A model generated the notes under the pieces. That model had not been told where the DNA came from. It ran no database searches and worked only from the letters and a program-made list of their open reading frames with translations. A stretch of 64,000 bases of DNA, from contig CAJJDN010000011.1 in NCBI GenBank assembly GCA_905182985.1, forward strand, positions 579,886-643,885, in the 5' to 3' direction. The stretch comes from Paramecium sonneborni (taxonomy: Eukaryota; Ciliophora; Oligohymenophorea; Peniculida; Parameciidae). A program made the position numbers and the translations under genes. How positions within the stretch are numbered: the first letter of the stretch is position 1; the number at the start of each line of letters is the position of its first letter. Shown one piece after another: positions 33,541 to 48,751 of the stretch.

Positions 33541-34378
33541 TGAATAAGTTTAAAGATTCATTGGGAAATTGTAGGATATTAATACATACAGGGCTAAAGG
33601 AATTATTGAGCCTATCAATATACAATTAATTTACCATTTATTATAATTAATGATATTACATTACCAATATTTCATATTTTGAATTTATTTATAATTTATC
33701 TTATTATAATTGATTAACTCTACTTTACAGATATAAATTCTAAGAATATAAAACAATAAAGTACTTAAGCATTCAGTTATTGGATGATTAAAGCCTAGTG
33801 TCTATTAGCCTCTTCAGCCTATTAATATAATTTTGTCTCGTTATTATTGTCCTAAATTGCCTCGACTTTAACTAACCCTTAATTTTTATCATCAAATTAA
33901 GATTTTTGTTAAGCGATCTCTAAAATTAATATAAATATTAATACATTCACTATTTTATCCTAAATTCTTGGTTTTCTATTTTATTTCTCTGACTATTTTT
34001 TTTGTTATTCTTCCTTCTCTTCTAAATATTTGCATTATAGCTTTGGCTGTTGAAAAGTTGATATTTAAGTCTTTGGCAGCACTTTTAATCGTACAACCAG
34101 TAGAAGTCACTCTTTCAATCAAAGCTTGTCTTTGCCTATTCGAAATTTTCGCATATTTTAAGCCAAACTTACCTAAAACATAAATAAAAATATCTACCAT
34201 TTCTTTTTTAATCAGCTACGTTTTACTCATTTGTTAGTTTTTTTAGAAGTGATTTATTATGGGCTTTATTTTCTAAATCAAATGAGGAATCAGAGTCATG
34301 AGAACAAGCTGAAGAGCTAGAAACTTATTCTTCTACCTTCTCTACTTAAGCAATCTATTAGTCGAGCATTAAATCCAT
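33541..34378 (-). CDS. Helix-turn-helix protein with coiled coil
   Basis: Starts MDLMLDQQIAQVEKVEEQVS; a Ser/Asp-rich stretch and a 25 nt intron precede a compact HTH domain: ISNRQRQALIERVTSTGCTI, KSAAKDLNINFSTAKAIMQI, FRREGRI. This homeodomain-like fold resembles DNA-binding domains of small transposase-related proteins. Further introns of about 25 nt lead to a Gln-rich coiled coil (KLYQQAEEANRHQALIIQQL). The 3' end is uncertain: the frame has no TGA until it enters the kinase gene, so a missed intron or stop near 33540-33650 is assumed. I believe this is a multigene family in ciliates. Confidence 0.55.
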
Positions 34379-37162
34379 AAACTATGATAAAATCAATTTA
34401 AATAATTGAAAAAAGTGTTGATACTTATTTAGCTTTTATACAATTAATTTTCAATAAGAATTAGAGATAAATTAAAGAACATCAGAAATTCTTAAATATT
34501 TTACTTCTTTATTTCAAATTCAAGATAAGTTAATTAAAGCTTGGCTTCTTAATTATGTAAATATATAAAATTTAATAAAATTTTAACACATAATTATAAT
34601 ATTTTAAAGTTATTATGTTCTTCTTATATTATCATCCAAACTTATTTACTCTTTTTCTATAATTTCATATAAAGTTTATGATTATATAATCATTCTTTAT
34701 TCATTAATATTTTATATATATCTAATTAATGTTAGCATAAATTTAAAGTTTACTGTCTTATTTTTGGTTTAAGTCTCAACATGTAATTATTTGATTTATA
34801 GATCAACTTCTTATATATTCTTTATTTTATTAATCTTTTTTAATAAAAATTCGATTTAAATTGCTCAAATATAATTTACATTCATAATTTAACAAAATAC
34901 TAAGTTAATTTTGAAAATTAAGAAACCAAATAATGAATTAATTTATTGGACAACATAATCTTTACTTTTTGTTATTAGTTTACTAAATAAGATTATAACT
35001 AATTGTTATTCCAAAATCTAGATGATAATAAAATCCATTTTATACAAAATAAGAAATTTTCACTTTTAGATGTATTATTCTTCTAAATAAAAAAAGAAAA
35101 TGATCAATTATTTTTAAACCTGATATTAGTAAACAGAGATTAGCTTATTTTCCTTTTTTATCAAATATCTGCATAAACATGTTCACCATATATGATCAAA
35201 TCTATTTAAAACATAGGTCAAGGAATTTGGTCTCAATCTTAAGACAAGAATTTATATATAAAATATAATTAATATTGACAGAAAATTTTATGTTAATACA
35301 TCCTTTTTATGTTTTAAGTTAGTACATAAAAATTATGATTTAACTTTAATTATGATTTAGTTTTCTTGATTAAAGGAATTACAATCTTCATGAAATCCTT
35401 TAAATTTTTTATAATTCTTTCTCTAACTAAATTCATATAAATGTATTAAAATAACTTATATACTAATATCCCTATCCCTGTAAGTTCATTAACATCATGA
35501 TTGAACTTTTATTAGGGTTTAGTTACTGTTAAATATGAATACTTCTTTTTAATAGAATCAAATAAAAATTTGAATATTTAATGTTATGTTTTTAATCATA
35601 CAATTTTTCACAATATTTATTTTTATAATCTTTATATAATTCTAAATTTTTTGGAGACTGATGGGATACTCATTTAAAACTGTTTCATTTATCGATTTAT
35701 CACTAATTATAGCTTAAATACAAAGCAATTTAGATATATTAATCTTATCTTAATTTAAATATATTAGGTTTTCAAAATTCTTCGAAACCATTTATTAATT
35801 CGAGATATTTTATATACAATTCCCAAACAAAATACATTTTAATCATTAGGAAAAACTTAGAAATGCGTTTCTTCTTTAGGTTTTGATGTTACTTATGTAG
35901 TATTAAAAATTCATATGGGAATATATATATAGTTTTATTGATAATTCAATCAATATATACATAAAATGAATAATTTTGAATTCAATCTTATCTGCATAAT
36001 TAAGCTTTACATTAATTTTAAAATTAATAAAATTAAATTTTCCTAGCAATTGAATTGAGCAAATTTAATAATTATATAATGGAGTACTTTTTTAATCTTC
36101 ATCAGTTTAGAATTAGATTTTTACAATTGTTCCCAATAAAATATAGATTTCCAAAATCTTAATTTGGATGGAAAAAATTTATAGGAATAATTTGAGTAGA
36201 ATTTAGTTTGTATCTAAAAATTTTTGAAATAAAGTGCACATTTTTAGATTTAACTTTAATCTAGATATATGAGAAATAACAAACTAAATTTAAAGTAATT
36301 ATAACAATTACTTGAATAGAATTAAATAAAAATAAGACTTCTTCAAAATCATATGGTAATAAATCTGATATAAATTTGATTGAATATCAAATCATAAAAA
36401 AAGTTATTGTTTATTTATAATATAAGTATTTATATCTTTGATCTAAAAATTTATTAATCTTTCCAAGAAAATTCTTATTTAGTTAATTTTAATTTTATTC
36501 CCATTTTTACTAATATTTTTAATATTGTTACCAGTAAAATTTAAATATTTTCAGTAATTATTTTCTATTAATTAATTAAGAAAACACTTAAAAACTATGG
36601 ATGTATGTATTTTTATTTTTAAAAATAATTTATAATAATTAAAAATGAATCATGAGATTCTAAAAAAGATAGTTACTCATAAAGATCAATATATTATTTT
36701 TATGTTGTTTATACAGAAAATTTCTTAAGAACATTCATCATCAACTTTGATTTACATAAATTTTGATGCAAATTCAATAAAAATAAATAAATTAAGAGAA
36801 ATAAAGGCAAAATTTTATTAATTTGAGTAAATTATTTGCAAAATCAAATCTTAAATAACTATTTAAAATAAATTTTTTATTTCAAATAGAACTTAAATAT
36901 TATGCTAATCTTTTATATAATATTTTTTCTTAAGAACAAAGTATCCTTAAAATGCATTATTATTAATAGTTTATTTTGATAATTGACTCATTCTAATCGC
37001 ATCATTATTTTAAAAATGCAAATAAATTTTACAAATTACCTAATCTTAATAATTTACATCTATTATTTTAACTGATCTTAATTAAATAATCTTTATAATA
37101 TTATAAGAAATTATGAAACATTTAATATTATAGATATAAATTTAATTAAATAAGTTTCTAAC
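34379..37162. other. 2.8 kb AT-rich region with no recognised gene
   Basis: Read on both strands with the ciliate code, only short pieces are open (for example a minus frame near 35250-35460 with QYIYMNLVRERIIKNLKDFM). None has conserved motifs or joins through short introns. This is much longer than other gaps in the window, and could be germline-type sequence, a heavily eroded gene, or a misassembled region. Confidence 0.45.
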
Positions 37163-38150
37163 TCAAATCTACTTCTAAGATGATTATTTATGTTTTTTAA
37201 TTAATTCTTTAACATTTTCTTGTTTTTACTTTTTGATAGTTTCTAATCTTGCATTTCTAGATCCACTTCTACTCATACTAGATTTACTTTTATTTCTTTT
37301 ATGTTCTAACTTCTTAATATTTTCTTTCATCTCTCTTGCTGGTCTCAGCACTTAATTCTCACTTTCTGTATAGAGTGATTCTTTAGTAATTGATTTTCTT
37401 GTTTATTAAAGTTAACTTTTGCGTTTATTCAAATAGTTCTCATTTTATAATTATTAAACTATATTTTTTGTTTGTTCTTAATCTTAAATTACACTATCTA
37501 AGACTATTTTTAAATCATTTAATTATTATTAATGAGTAAGGCTACTATTTAATACTCTTTCAGATTCATTTATTTTTTATTATTGTTCTTATTTTAAATT
37601 CAATTCTAATCTTGAAAATCTTTATTCTAATTTTTAATAATCACTCTTAAGAGCACTTTATTTTAATTCATCCATAATTACATCTATCTTTTTATTTAGA
37701 ATTAATTCCAATTCTTACATCATAGGTTAATCTTTATAATATGTTTATCGAATCTCATTTAATTCATATTCAAACTTTTCATTTAATATTTTTTATTTTG
37801 TCAATTCATTACTATATATTTATTCCATTGATAAATTAACATGATTTCTTATATTTATATTTTCCTATTCTTGTGTTGTAGCAAAATGTTACAATAATTT
37901 TATAAGTTTTATAAAATTTTCAAATTTTTCATCATGTTCTTATAAAGTTTCTTCAACTAATCTCATTCTTTCTTCATATTTCTAATAAACTATTTTTGAT
38001 GTCTAAATTTAAATATTGCATTACTTTTTCTAATTGTTATTCTAAATATTGTATATAATTGTCCTTATTTTAACTTAATTTAGATCTATCTTCACTTGTT
38101 GTACGTAAAATTGGAGAAGTATTTCGTTTGTGTTTTTCTGAATAGCTCAT
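37163..38150 (-). CDS. Coiled-coil protein
   Basis: 321 residues after one 22 nt intron; the spliced length is a multiple of three. Begins MSYSEKHKRNTSPILRTTSE, then is almost wholly coiled coil (YEERMRLVEETLQEHDEKFE, DYQKLEQRFSRLELNLKQEQ). It ends with a basic Ser/Arg segment (HKRNKSKSSMSRSGSRNARL). Typical of ciliate cytoskeleton or basal-body proteins, but no family is recognised. Confidence 0.75.
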
Positions 38151-38508
38151 AATTGAATTGATGAATAACTGTTAAATAAATAATTTAAAACAATTACTTT
38201 TATTTGAATTATCTTTTTCTTTTTTTTTAACTAATTAATAAATGAGCTTATTAATCTAATTAGTAGATCATAAGTTTATAATATTAGTCTCAAAAAAAAT
38301 GAAAAAACTTTAGATAATATTATTTGTTAAGAATAAGAAAATAGAATTTATTGAAATAATATTAAAGTATTTGAATAGTTCAAAAATTTATTAGGTAAAA
38401 ATAAATCAATACTTTTATTTCCTTCAATTCAATAATCTTTTTTTCCATGATTTAAATTAAAATGATTCTTAATAATAATGATTTAAGATTATTTTTGTAA
38501 AAAGAAAA
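38151..38508. other. Intergenic divergent upstream region
   Basis: AT-rich spacer between divergent genes; no frame or RNA gene seen. Confidence 0.5.
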
Positions 38509-40407
38509 ATGTCTATCATAGCCAAAAAAAAACATTCAAAAGAAACGTTAAAAAAATTAAAGCTCTTACAAAAATCAATAGCTAAGAATCAACTCTAGGA
38601 ATTAAATGAAAATTTAATTGGAGATGTAGATGATTTAATCAATTTCTTTAAAAAGAATAGAACTTTAAAATTATATAAAGGTACTCTATCATATTTTAAA
38701 ATAAATCCTTTAAATAATATGCTATACCTTTTATCTAGTATATAAATTAACTAAAACCAATACAAATAAAATTAAGAATAATTATAAAAAAAGGTTATTT
38801 ACGGTCTTTTACAATTATTAGAAGAAAAGAGAGTAGTGCCAAAAATTTTAGGTTGTATTTAATTAGAAAATGGAAATTTTAAATGGATTGATAATTTAAA
38901 ATATTTATCCGAATTAATTACTGCAGCTTCTCTAAACGATGATTATAAATTTAAAAACTAAGAGAAAATAGAAATTGATGAATCATAACCTATGAATGAT
39001 CAATATCTATTATTATTATCTTTGTAATTACTTTAACCCCATGTTGACTAATTTTTAAATACGAAACATTTAAATTACAACGATTTTAATTAAATTTATG
39101 AAACTTACAAAAAGATTTCAACTGCCTCAGATAGTAATCAAATAAATAAATAAATTAAATAGATTTATACTGCTATAGCTGAAAAAATAAATACCTTAGG
39201 TTGTTATCTTTAATCAAATGAAATATTGAATAAATCTAATAATGTAGAATTGTTAAGGGCATTCATAATTAAGAAATTAATTATCATTTCAATAACATAG
39301 ATTAGTGAATAGAAAGTTGGTTTACCAGATATTGTAAAAAAAATAATATTATCAAATCCAGATTCAATAAACTTTTTTGGTTAAAAAGGAGGAGTTGAAT
39401 TAAGATATCCGCTTTTTTTTATTAAATAATTGTCTAAATAAGATGAAATTAAGGATTCAAGAATTTAATATTGTATAAGATAAATGGATGAAAATTTAAA
39501 TTGGTTAGAATTGAAATCTCTTTACTATAATACTATATTACCTAATTTTTAGAATTATGAATCATTGACTGAAGAAGATATTATTATTGCTTAATTGGAA
39601 ATATTGGATTAAAATTTTAGTAAATATGAAAGGTAAATTAGAAAACACATTAAAAAACCATCAGCTAAAGCATAAATAACATAAATTGAAAATATCTTAA
39701 AAGAAGAAACTAATTTTACTTAATTTTCAAATTAATTATTAGAAAAATTATCAAAGATTGGTTAAAAACTGATTTAATTTCAAGAAATATGTAATTAAGA
39801 AGGATTATAAAGACCAAAAATGCCTAAATATGCAAGAAAAATTTTAGAAGCTCCTAATAAAGTTGCATAACCTGCAGAAAGTTATAATTGTTTATCTGAT
39901 CTATTGAAATATTAAAGACAAAAATTTTCACATTTCATTAGATTTTTTGGAGAATATTTAATTAATAAAAATGTTCCTTATCCATATTTCTTTGAAATAC
40001 TTAAATGTGGTTAAAGTTGTGTTAGAGTAGATGTTAGAATAACAACAATAGAATAATTTGTATAAGATTCTCATTTTATAAATTTCATGTTTGAAGAATA
40101 TTCAATAGATATTAGTGGTTTAACCATAAGAGAAAGAGCTAATCAATTAGGTAATTTACCATATGAAATCTTAATTAAAAATCACAAATTTAAAGAATGC
40201 TGGGGAGATATTCTAATTAAACAAGCTTAAATGATATATGAAAATAGAAAAACATTAAAATGGGAACTTGTTAAAAGATTGAAAACTGAAAAAGTATTGG
40301 AAGTATTTACTTAAATAGAAGAACAAGGAAGAAATATAAGTTGGAAAAGATTAGAATTATAAAGAGAAATTATTAAGTTGAAAAATTATGTATAAAAATA
40401 ATAATGA
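38509..40407 (+). CDS. Large hypothetical protein, intronless
   Basis: A single uninterrupted frame of 632 residues from ATG 38509 to TGA 40405-40407, using many TAA/TAG codons. Basic N-terminus (MSIIAKKKHSKETLKKLKLL). The rest looks globular and helical (for example FIRFFGEYLINKNVPYPYFF, CGQSCVRVDVRITTIEQFVQ, YSIDISGLTIRERANQLGNL). No motif is recognised. The intact frame over 1.9 kb is strong evidence of a real gene. Confidence 0.75.
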
Positions 40408-40510
40408 TAAATTTATAGTTTTTTATTTTTATTATTATTATTAAGTTAAATATTTAAATATATTTAGTAAAAATATAATAAATAATGATAACAGATATGA
40501 AATGAAATGT

Positions 40511-42242
40511 TCAATAATTGTTCCATTTTTCTCCCCACAATGTTGTAAGTGATTTATAATCTTAATTATTTTAGCGAGATAAACCGTTGTGAGAGTTAGG
40601 AAAGAATGTTCCTCTAAAATTTTACATTGCTGTTCTTGGTACTCTTAAATTTGGTTATTGCGGATATATATCATCTTCCAATTTTAAAACTTTAGTTTTG
40701 TTATCTAATTATGAATTAACATTAGTAGGAGGAGTAAACAAAGTTCTTGAAGGTTATTAAATAATATCATATCCTATAGCTGCTTTCTTTAGTCTTTCTT
40801 CAGGAACATTTTAATGAGATTTATAAACTTCACTTATTAATGGAAAATTAGGATGAGCTTAATAATAAATAGTTCTTTTTTTTAAAGATGAAATAACAGG
40901 TTTTATATTGATAGTTTTTTTTTCAACTGTCTATGATTTCTTTAATTAAACTTATGATGCTTTTTTTATTAAATTTGGAGTTGATTTTCTATGATCATCT
41001 TATTATAAAACTTTTTCCCAATGTTCTTACTTTTTTTATATTTCAATTTTAGTCATTTCCTCAATATTTCTTTAGTGTTCATCTTATAATAACTCTTTTT
41101 ATATTTCTTCATTTATTTTAAGTATTTTTTACAATGCTTTCCCATTACTCTCTAAATCCTCTTATTAAATAAAATTTTTTGGATCTAATTCTTTGTTATA
41201 AATTTTCTTTTCATTAAAAGAATTTTATTAAGAAGAATGAGAATTCTTATTCAATACTTTATTGACATATTTCTAATTTTCATGTAAAAATAATTTAATT
41301 AATTAATCACCAAGAAAATAGTTTGCTAATTTGAATTTTTCTCTGAAATAATTCTTAAAATATGATTCTTAATATTTATGAGTAAAATCTAAATCCCCTT
41401 TTACAGGCTTATATGATGATTTTACAATTGATTCACATTTTACCTTCTATTTTTAGAATCCTTTATCAAATTCCTTAAATATTATTTAATATTTTTCTTT
41501 TTATTCCTCTAGTGCTTTTTCAACTTAATCAAAGATTTAAATATCTTTTTATTTTTAGATAGCTTTCTCTTAATTATCATGACTTTAAGATATTCTTTCT
41601 TTTTTGAATCCATTTTCTAATTCTTAAAATATTTATATTTCAGTTTCACTTAAATCTAATTTTTCTTAAGGTTCCTATTAAATTGGCTATACTTAAAGAG
41701 ACTTTTTCATAGTTTCTTAATATTTTCTGGCTAAAGATTCTTCTAACACTTAAATTAAATTAACTCCTGCTCTCATTCTTTAAAGTCTTTTCTCTGAAAA
41801 TTTAATTTCGGTATTTAAAGATTAAGGATTTTACTTAAAACTATTAATTTTCACTTTTTTTATTTCTTCCCGGTTTTCTTCAATCTAATGTGTAAATTTA
41901 TTATAAAACCTTTTTTAAATTCAATAGTATTTCTTTAAATTCAACAAGTCCACTTCTATAAGTTTCCACAAATGATTTATATTTTTTAACAAAGTCTCTA
42001 TCGTTCTTTTCTGATAATTTATTAATATCACTCTAAATAACATTTATTCATTTTTTTACTTCTATCCAATCCAATAAATTCTATAATTTCTCACTCATTT
42101 CATTTTCATAATATTCTCTCTTCAATATTTTTTTAGCTTCATCAAAAACATTTTTAAATTGAAATTCTATTTCCTTTTTCCTAGCATTATGTTCACTTTC
42201 TTGTATTTTCTTCTTCTGCTCTTCAATCTAATCTGGTTACAT
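40511..42242 (-). CDS. Long coiled-coil protein
   Basis: 559 residues after introns of 27 and 25 nt; the spliced length is a multiple of three. N-terminal two-thirds is charged coiled coil (QIEEQKKKIQESEHNARKKE, DINKLSEKNDRDFVKKYKSF). The C-terminus is ordered and less charged (IGYDIIQQPSRTLFTPPTNV, PRTAMQNFRGTFFPNSHNGL, LTTLWGEKWNNY). Such tails with Trp and Pro motifs are common in cytoskeletal linkers, but I cannot name it. Convergent with the 632-residue gene, 103 bp between stops. Confidence 0.72.
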
Positions 42243-42616
42243 ATTAATAATTAATAATATATTTAATTACCTTATTATAAAAGACTAAAACTCAATTATT
42301 TGATTCTATTTTCATGATAAGAATTCTTATATTTGTTAAATGATATAAAATTTTATATTCTTTAATAGTTATTCAATAATATATTTTTTTAATCTCTATG
42401 AAATATCAAGAAATTGTTATAAATATATTTATATATTTAAATTGTAGTTTAATTAAAAAAAAACAATAATACTTTTTATATAAAATATAGAATAATATAA
42501 AGTATAGAATAATTTGCATACTCAGTATTTATCCGTATTAAGTATGGGAAATGTTGATAAAATTAATATTTTTTTATTATTATTATTGATTAATTATTTA
42601 TTCCAAATTTGTAATA
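42243..42616. other. Intergenic divergent upstream region
   Basis: AT-rich spacer; no gene seen. Confidence 0.5.
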
Positions 42617-43009
42617 ATGTTAAATCAAACTTATTATGGAATCGTCACAAAGATAGGCGATGTATATTAAGATGAATATGGAGATGATTATTAAGAAATA
42701 ACATTTTCTCAAGTTCATACAGATAGATAAATTAATGGTCGAATAGTGAGTGTCAGATTGCTTCACAGTTTTGTAGATAGCATATATGACATGATCATTT
42801 GCCAAAATTATAGAATATTTAGTTATGGTAAGGGTAACTAAATAAGATTGGATAGAGATTGGTATACCTTTGCTGAATATGTTGGCAACCAATCTTGTAA
42901 GAATTTTGCAGATGAAAGTATGTATGATAGGATGCTCTAATAATAATCTATCAGGAAGAGAATATCAAGGAGCCAATCGAGAATAGATCAATTTTTCAGA
43001 AGAATCTGA
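42617..43009 (+). CDS. Hypothetical small protein
   Basis: Single-exon frame of 130 residues from ATG 42617 to TGA 43007-43009: begins MLNQTYYGIVTKIGDVYQDE, with IVSVRLLHSFVDSIYDMIIC and RLDRDWYTFAEYVGNQSC, ending in an Arg/Ser-rich tail (SIRKRISRSQSRIDQFFRRI). Composition is clearly coding-like compared with surrounding DNA. A GT...AG stretch near 42930-42952 could be an intron. An antisense 90-codon frame over the same bases is a shadow. Confidence 0.6.
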
Positions 43010-43924
43010 AGAATTTCTGACTAACTTTATGTATATATATATATTTATAAATATAATATTAATTTAAATGCTAATACTATCTAATTCTTATTTAATATCA
43101 TATAAAATGTGTTTAATCTCTTAGAAATATTAATTAAGTATTGTATGGGATAAGAATTAATAAATTACTAAAAGTAGTTTGGAAGAAATACAAAGAATTT
43201 ATATAAATATAAAAAGCTATTATATATACAATATATAATTGTAAGATAAGTTATTAAATGTTTTTTTGTTATAATAATGTAGTTTATAATTTTAGAATTA
43301 CTTTGAGTATGCGATATTTGTATTGGAAATATTTAAATAAAAAAAATATTAAATAATAATAATCTAACAACTTGATGAAAAGTTGATGAAAAAAAGAGAT
43401 TAATAAAAAAGAATATGAAATAATTAGGAAATGATTATTATAAGTATGAAAATAAAATATTTCAAAGGAAAATGAATGAAGAATAATATATCTAAGGAAT
43501 TGAATTATGATTGAATGAGAGTGTTGAATGTGTGGTATCGATAATTGGAATTAAAGAATTATGTTGATAATAGAATTCTAGGGGTTAAGAAAATAGTTGA
43601 TAAAATATGGAGAGAGATCAATAGAGATTAGATGTGATTTTATGACATAAATTTATTTTGTGATTGTTTTAAGGCTTTCTTCTTTTTATTGAATAGTATG
43701 TTGATTTAATAACATACTAAACATAAATAATGAGTTATATAGATTAATAGATAAATTTAAGAAATAAGAATTGAGAATATTTTAATTAATAGGGGATAAT
43801 ACGATACTTACAATGATTTAGAAATGACATCATAAATTAATGATACGTATGATAATGATAGGTATTATTTAATGTAATTTAAGTGAGATGAATTCAAATC
43901 TTTTTATTTAAATCAAAAAATTTA
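43010..43924. other. 0.9 kb non-coding stretch upstream of SAHH
   Basis: Purine-rich on the plus strand, with no supported frame under the ciliate code. Probably the upstream region of SAHH plus spacer; no regulatory motif can be named. Confidence 0.45.
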
Positions 43925-45383
<1,459 letters not shown>

Positions 45384-45612
45384 TCTATTGTATAAAATAA
45401 ATAAACAAATAACAATCATCATTAAAAGAAATTATTAAATTTAAATTATCAATATTCTACTCAATTTAATAAGGAATATTTTTATCTAATCTATTAACAT
45501 AATTTTTATATTCTCTTAATATAATTATATATGTACAAAAGTTCTTTAATATACTTTAATAAAAATAGATCTATATTTTGATTTATTATATAAGTAATAA
45601 ACATAGAAATAA

Positions 45613-46426
45613 TCATTTATTAGATTGATCACTATTATTATTCTTATTATTGAACTATGTTTTATATTGTTAATTTGAAACCTATTCCTTCATTTATTCT
45701 AATCCATTCTATAATTGCATTATTTAATTTTTTAATTATTATATGTCTTATTCATACATTGACTATTTTCGAATATATTTTTATTCTCTATTCAATAATT
45801 TAGAATTGAGATTTGATATTTAAATCTATTATTATTGAATAATATAATTATAATTGTGGTTTTTGCTATCATCTAGTAACACCTTTGGTTATTATTGCAG
45901 TTAAATTTAATTCTGCTCTTTAAAAAATTTAGTCTTTTACAATAAAAAGCTATCATCTTTAATGTCTTATTACGAACGATGAGTTAGGAACCTTTCATTT
46001 TTTTAAACTATCTAATGTATTTAATCTAAATGACCTAAAATCTACTATGACAATCTTCATATTTGAATCATTTTACGTAAAATTATTGTCAGCAATTTAA
46101 TTTCTACAATTGGAATTAGTAAAGCCTGAATAATTTGTTTAACATTCAGTTTTAATAGTGGAGGATTAATTCTTAGTAAATTGTTTGTTTTCTTTATCAA
46201 CCTAGTTATTTTATTTGTATTTTAGTATGTCTTTAAGTTTTAATAATTCAGACACTTTTTAAGTTTGATTCTTTGTTAAATGATCAATATTTTAACATTC
46301 ACAATCTTTTGAAATACTACGCCTTTATTTAATTGATCCACATGATTTCTATTTAGCTTTACTCTATTTTAAGTGTTATTCATAATAATCAATACTCTTT
46401 CTACTTTGACTATTTCTAAATAACAT
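45613..46426 (-). CDS. Coiled-coil protein, Cys-containing N-terminus
   Basis: 259 residues after one 34 nt intron; the spliced length is a multiple of three. Basic, Ser/Lys-rich N-terminal half with scattered Cys (KQKSCGSIKQRRSISKDCEC), then a Gln-rich coiled coil (QDIQQLKNQIMQLQNGLEQM). The intron choice rests on frame continuity only. The start lies 66 bp downstream of the stop of the next minus-strand gene. No family is recognised. Confidence 0.6.
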
Positions 46427-46492
46427 AGACAGTTAAAATATTAGATTGTTGATAATGAAAATAAATTATATTGAAATCATCATTCTAGTTTT

Positions 46493-47179
46493 TCAATCTC
46501 CACATGTATTTAACTTACTGGTAGCTGTTCTTCTTTAAATTGGTTTTTAATTTTTTCCTATCCCTTTTGGTTATTACGTTGTTGTTTATTTTTATTGTGG
46601 TTATGAAATTGGAGCCTATTTAACACTTTTTTCAGGTGTAGTAGCTTCACTTGGAGGTTTAAAAGCTATAGAACTTGGAAATGAAGTTTTATGATTATGC
46701 ATATTATTTGAATTGATTGTTATTACTTATGACATTGGTGTCTGAATACCAGCTTAAACTGAATTATAATTAGCAAGATTTTGAAGTGTTTGATTTTCAC
46801 TTCTTACACTTAAAGATTCTGTTATATTTGTATTTAGTAAATATGTAATTAGTAATGTAAATGGCTTTATAATCTTCTTAAGTAATTTGTAACATTTTCC
46901 TTAATCAAATATTTTCATCATATTCTCTAAAGAATTTATTTCTAACATACACTATAAAGAATTATTAGTAGCAATCAAATTCATTAATTCTATTAACAAT
47001 TTACCCACTTTGTCTTTTCTTTTTGTTTCATCTTTAGATTGTGAAAAAAAAGATAAACTTGGTTTAGCTCTTTCACTACGTTTGATGTCATTTAATTTTT
47101 ATAGTGCAACTTATTTTTCAGATTCAGATATTAGAAGTCTAAGTTGTAAATCTTTTATACTGTTATTAGTTTTATTCAT
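46493..47179 (-). CDS. Hypothetical protein with short coiled coil and polar tail
   Basis: 228 residues, single exon, ending at TGA 46493-46495. An in-frame ATG 13 codons upstream (47218) is an alternative start. N-terminal coil (SIKDLQLRLLISESEKQVAL), central helical part (KVGKLLIELMNLIATNNSLQ) and a disordered Gln/Pro/Thr-rich tail (SEATTPEKSVKQAPISQPQQ). No family is recognised. Confidence 0.65.
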
Positions 47180-47481
47180 AAAAAATATTATGTTTTCAAT
47201 AATATTAAAATTTTACATTTAATTAATTTCATAAATCGATCTATTTTTTATAATTCTCTTTCTATTTTATAATTCTAATTAGAAGATTAATTATTTAACC
47301 AAAAATTTAAACATATGATAAAATAAAAGTAGTAATGTTGAAAAGAAAAATATTAATGTTTATAAATAATTTAAAATAAAGCTTAGATTCTTTAGAAATT
47401 TTAATGAATCCTTCTAGCTCTATGAATTGAGAAAAACAAGTATATTGAATTATGTTAGAATTATTAATAATTAAGTCAATA

Positions 47482-48528
47482 TCAATTACATAAAATTTAG
47501 CAACATCTTTTAAGGTATTTACAGAGATGACAAATTTTAGATAATAAGTATCCAAGTCCATAAGCAAGCATTCCTATTCCTGCTATAGCCAAGATTGGTG
47601 AGAGTAATACATAAATAATTAATTTTAATATTGCCCTAATGCATATTAAAATTTTAGGAAATGAATATGGATCTCTTTCTTAATATTATTCTCCAGGACA
47701 ATTAAATGGATTCATCCAATCATAATGTATTGATGAATACTTACATCCACATAACCAACAAAAATCATAATGGCATTTTGTACATGTCATATGATTACAA
47801 CCTCCATTTTTAAGTATGTTAGTTTTACAATTAGGACATTTTTATATTTTATAATCTTGTAATGCTTAAGCAAATACTTAATCAACACTTTCTTAACAAG
47901 TCTTATTTGGATGAGTAGGATTACCACAATCAAAACAAAATTCTTATCCACATACACATTATAAAACTTTTTCTTATCCTTATTGAAAAACAAAATTAAA
48001 ACAATCTATTCTAGGACACCATTTTCCATTGATAACATGTTCATATTATTTTATTAATAAGAACCTTTAATATTTAATTATATTTTACCTCTAATATTTT
48101 TAGTAAACATCTTAATTTATGTTTTATTTTATCAAAAGTTCATTTAAAACTGAACAACAACCAAATTATGGACATGTTATCTTCTATACTTCACCAGATA
48201 TTATTTTATTGTATAAATATAAGGTTATACATTTCTAACAAAATTAGTGATTGCATTATTCTATTATTATAATATTATTAAGCTCATTTAAGCATATTTA
48301 GCACATCTGTTTACTAAGTTAAAAAGAAGATGCTTATTTAATTTATATTTAATGAGGTTCTATAATATGTCTTCTACTTTAAAACTCTTAAATTAATTTA
48401 GAGTCAACATCATTAGAGAGTGATCGAAATGTTAGTTCTGATATCATTAAATTTTCTGGATCGTTATTTTAGTTTAGTAAAATTGCAGAAAAAGGGTAAG
48501 GTTTCAACCCATTATTTATTTTTAGCAT
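47482..48528 (-). CDS. RBR-type (RING-IBR-RING) E3 ubiquitin ligase with membrane tail
   Basis: 340 residues after one 24 nt intron; the spliced length is a multiple of three. RING1: [20 protein letters not shown] then FCQKC and [34 protein letters not shown]2: [30 protein letters not shown]; the catalytic cysteine of RBR ligases is the Cys in [11 protein letters not shown] enzymes pass ubiquitin through that cysteine to substrate. The C-terminus has two hydrophobic stretches ([39 protein letters not shown]) and a Cys-rich end, suggesting membrane anchoring. The start at 48528 was chosen because the frame is open from that ATG. Confidence 0.93.
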
Positions 48529-48751
48529 TTAATTATATACGTAGGAGTGTGATTTTATTATTGATTAACTACTGAACTATTAACTATTTTCAAGTTCCTC
48601 TTAAATTAGGATATTCATCAATGAAAAGTTTTATATTCTTAATATTAATTATTTTCTAAATTAGTTTTATATTTTTGTATATTCAATTAGAATCTCCATA
48701 TTTATAATAAAATCTGATAAAATGATATAAAATAAATAAATAAATATAGTT

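Noticed and set aside
42620..42892. 90-codon minus-strand ORF
   Set aside because: It is antisense to the better-composed plus-strand gene 42617-43009 and looks like a shadow.
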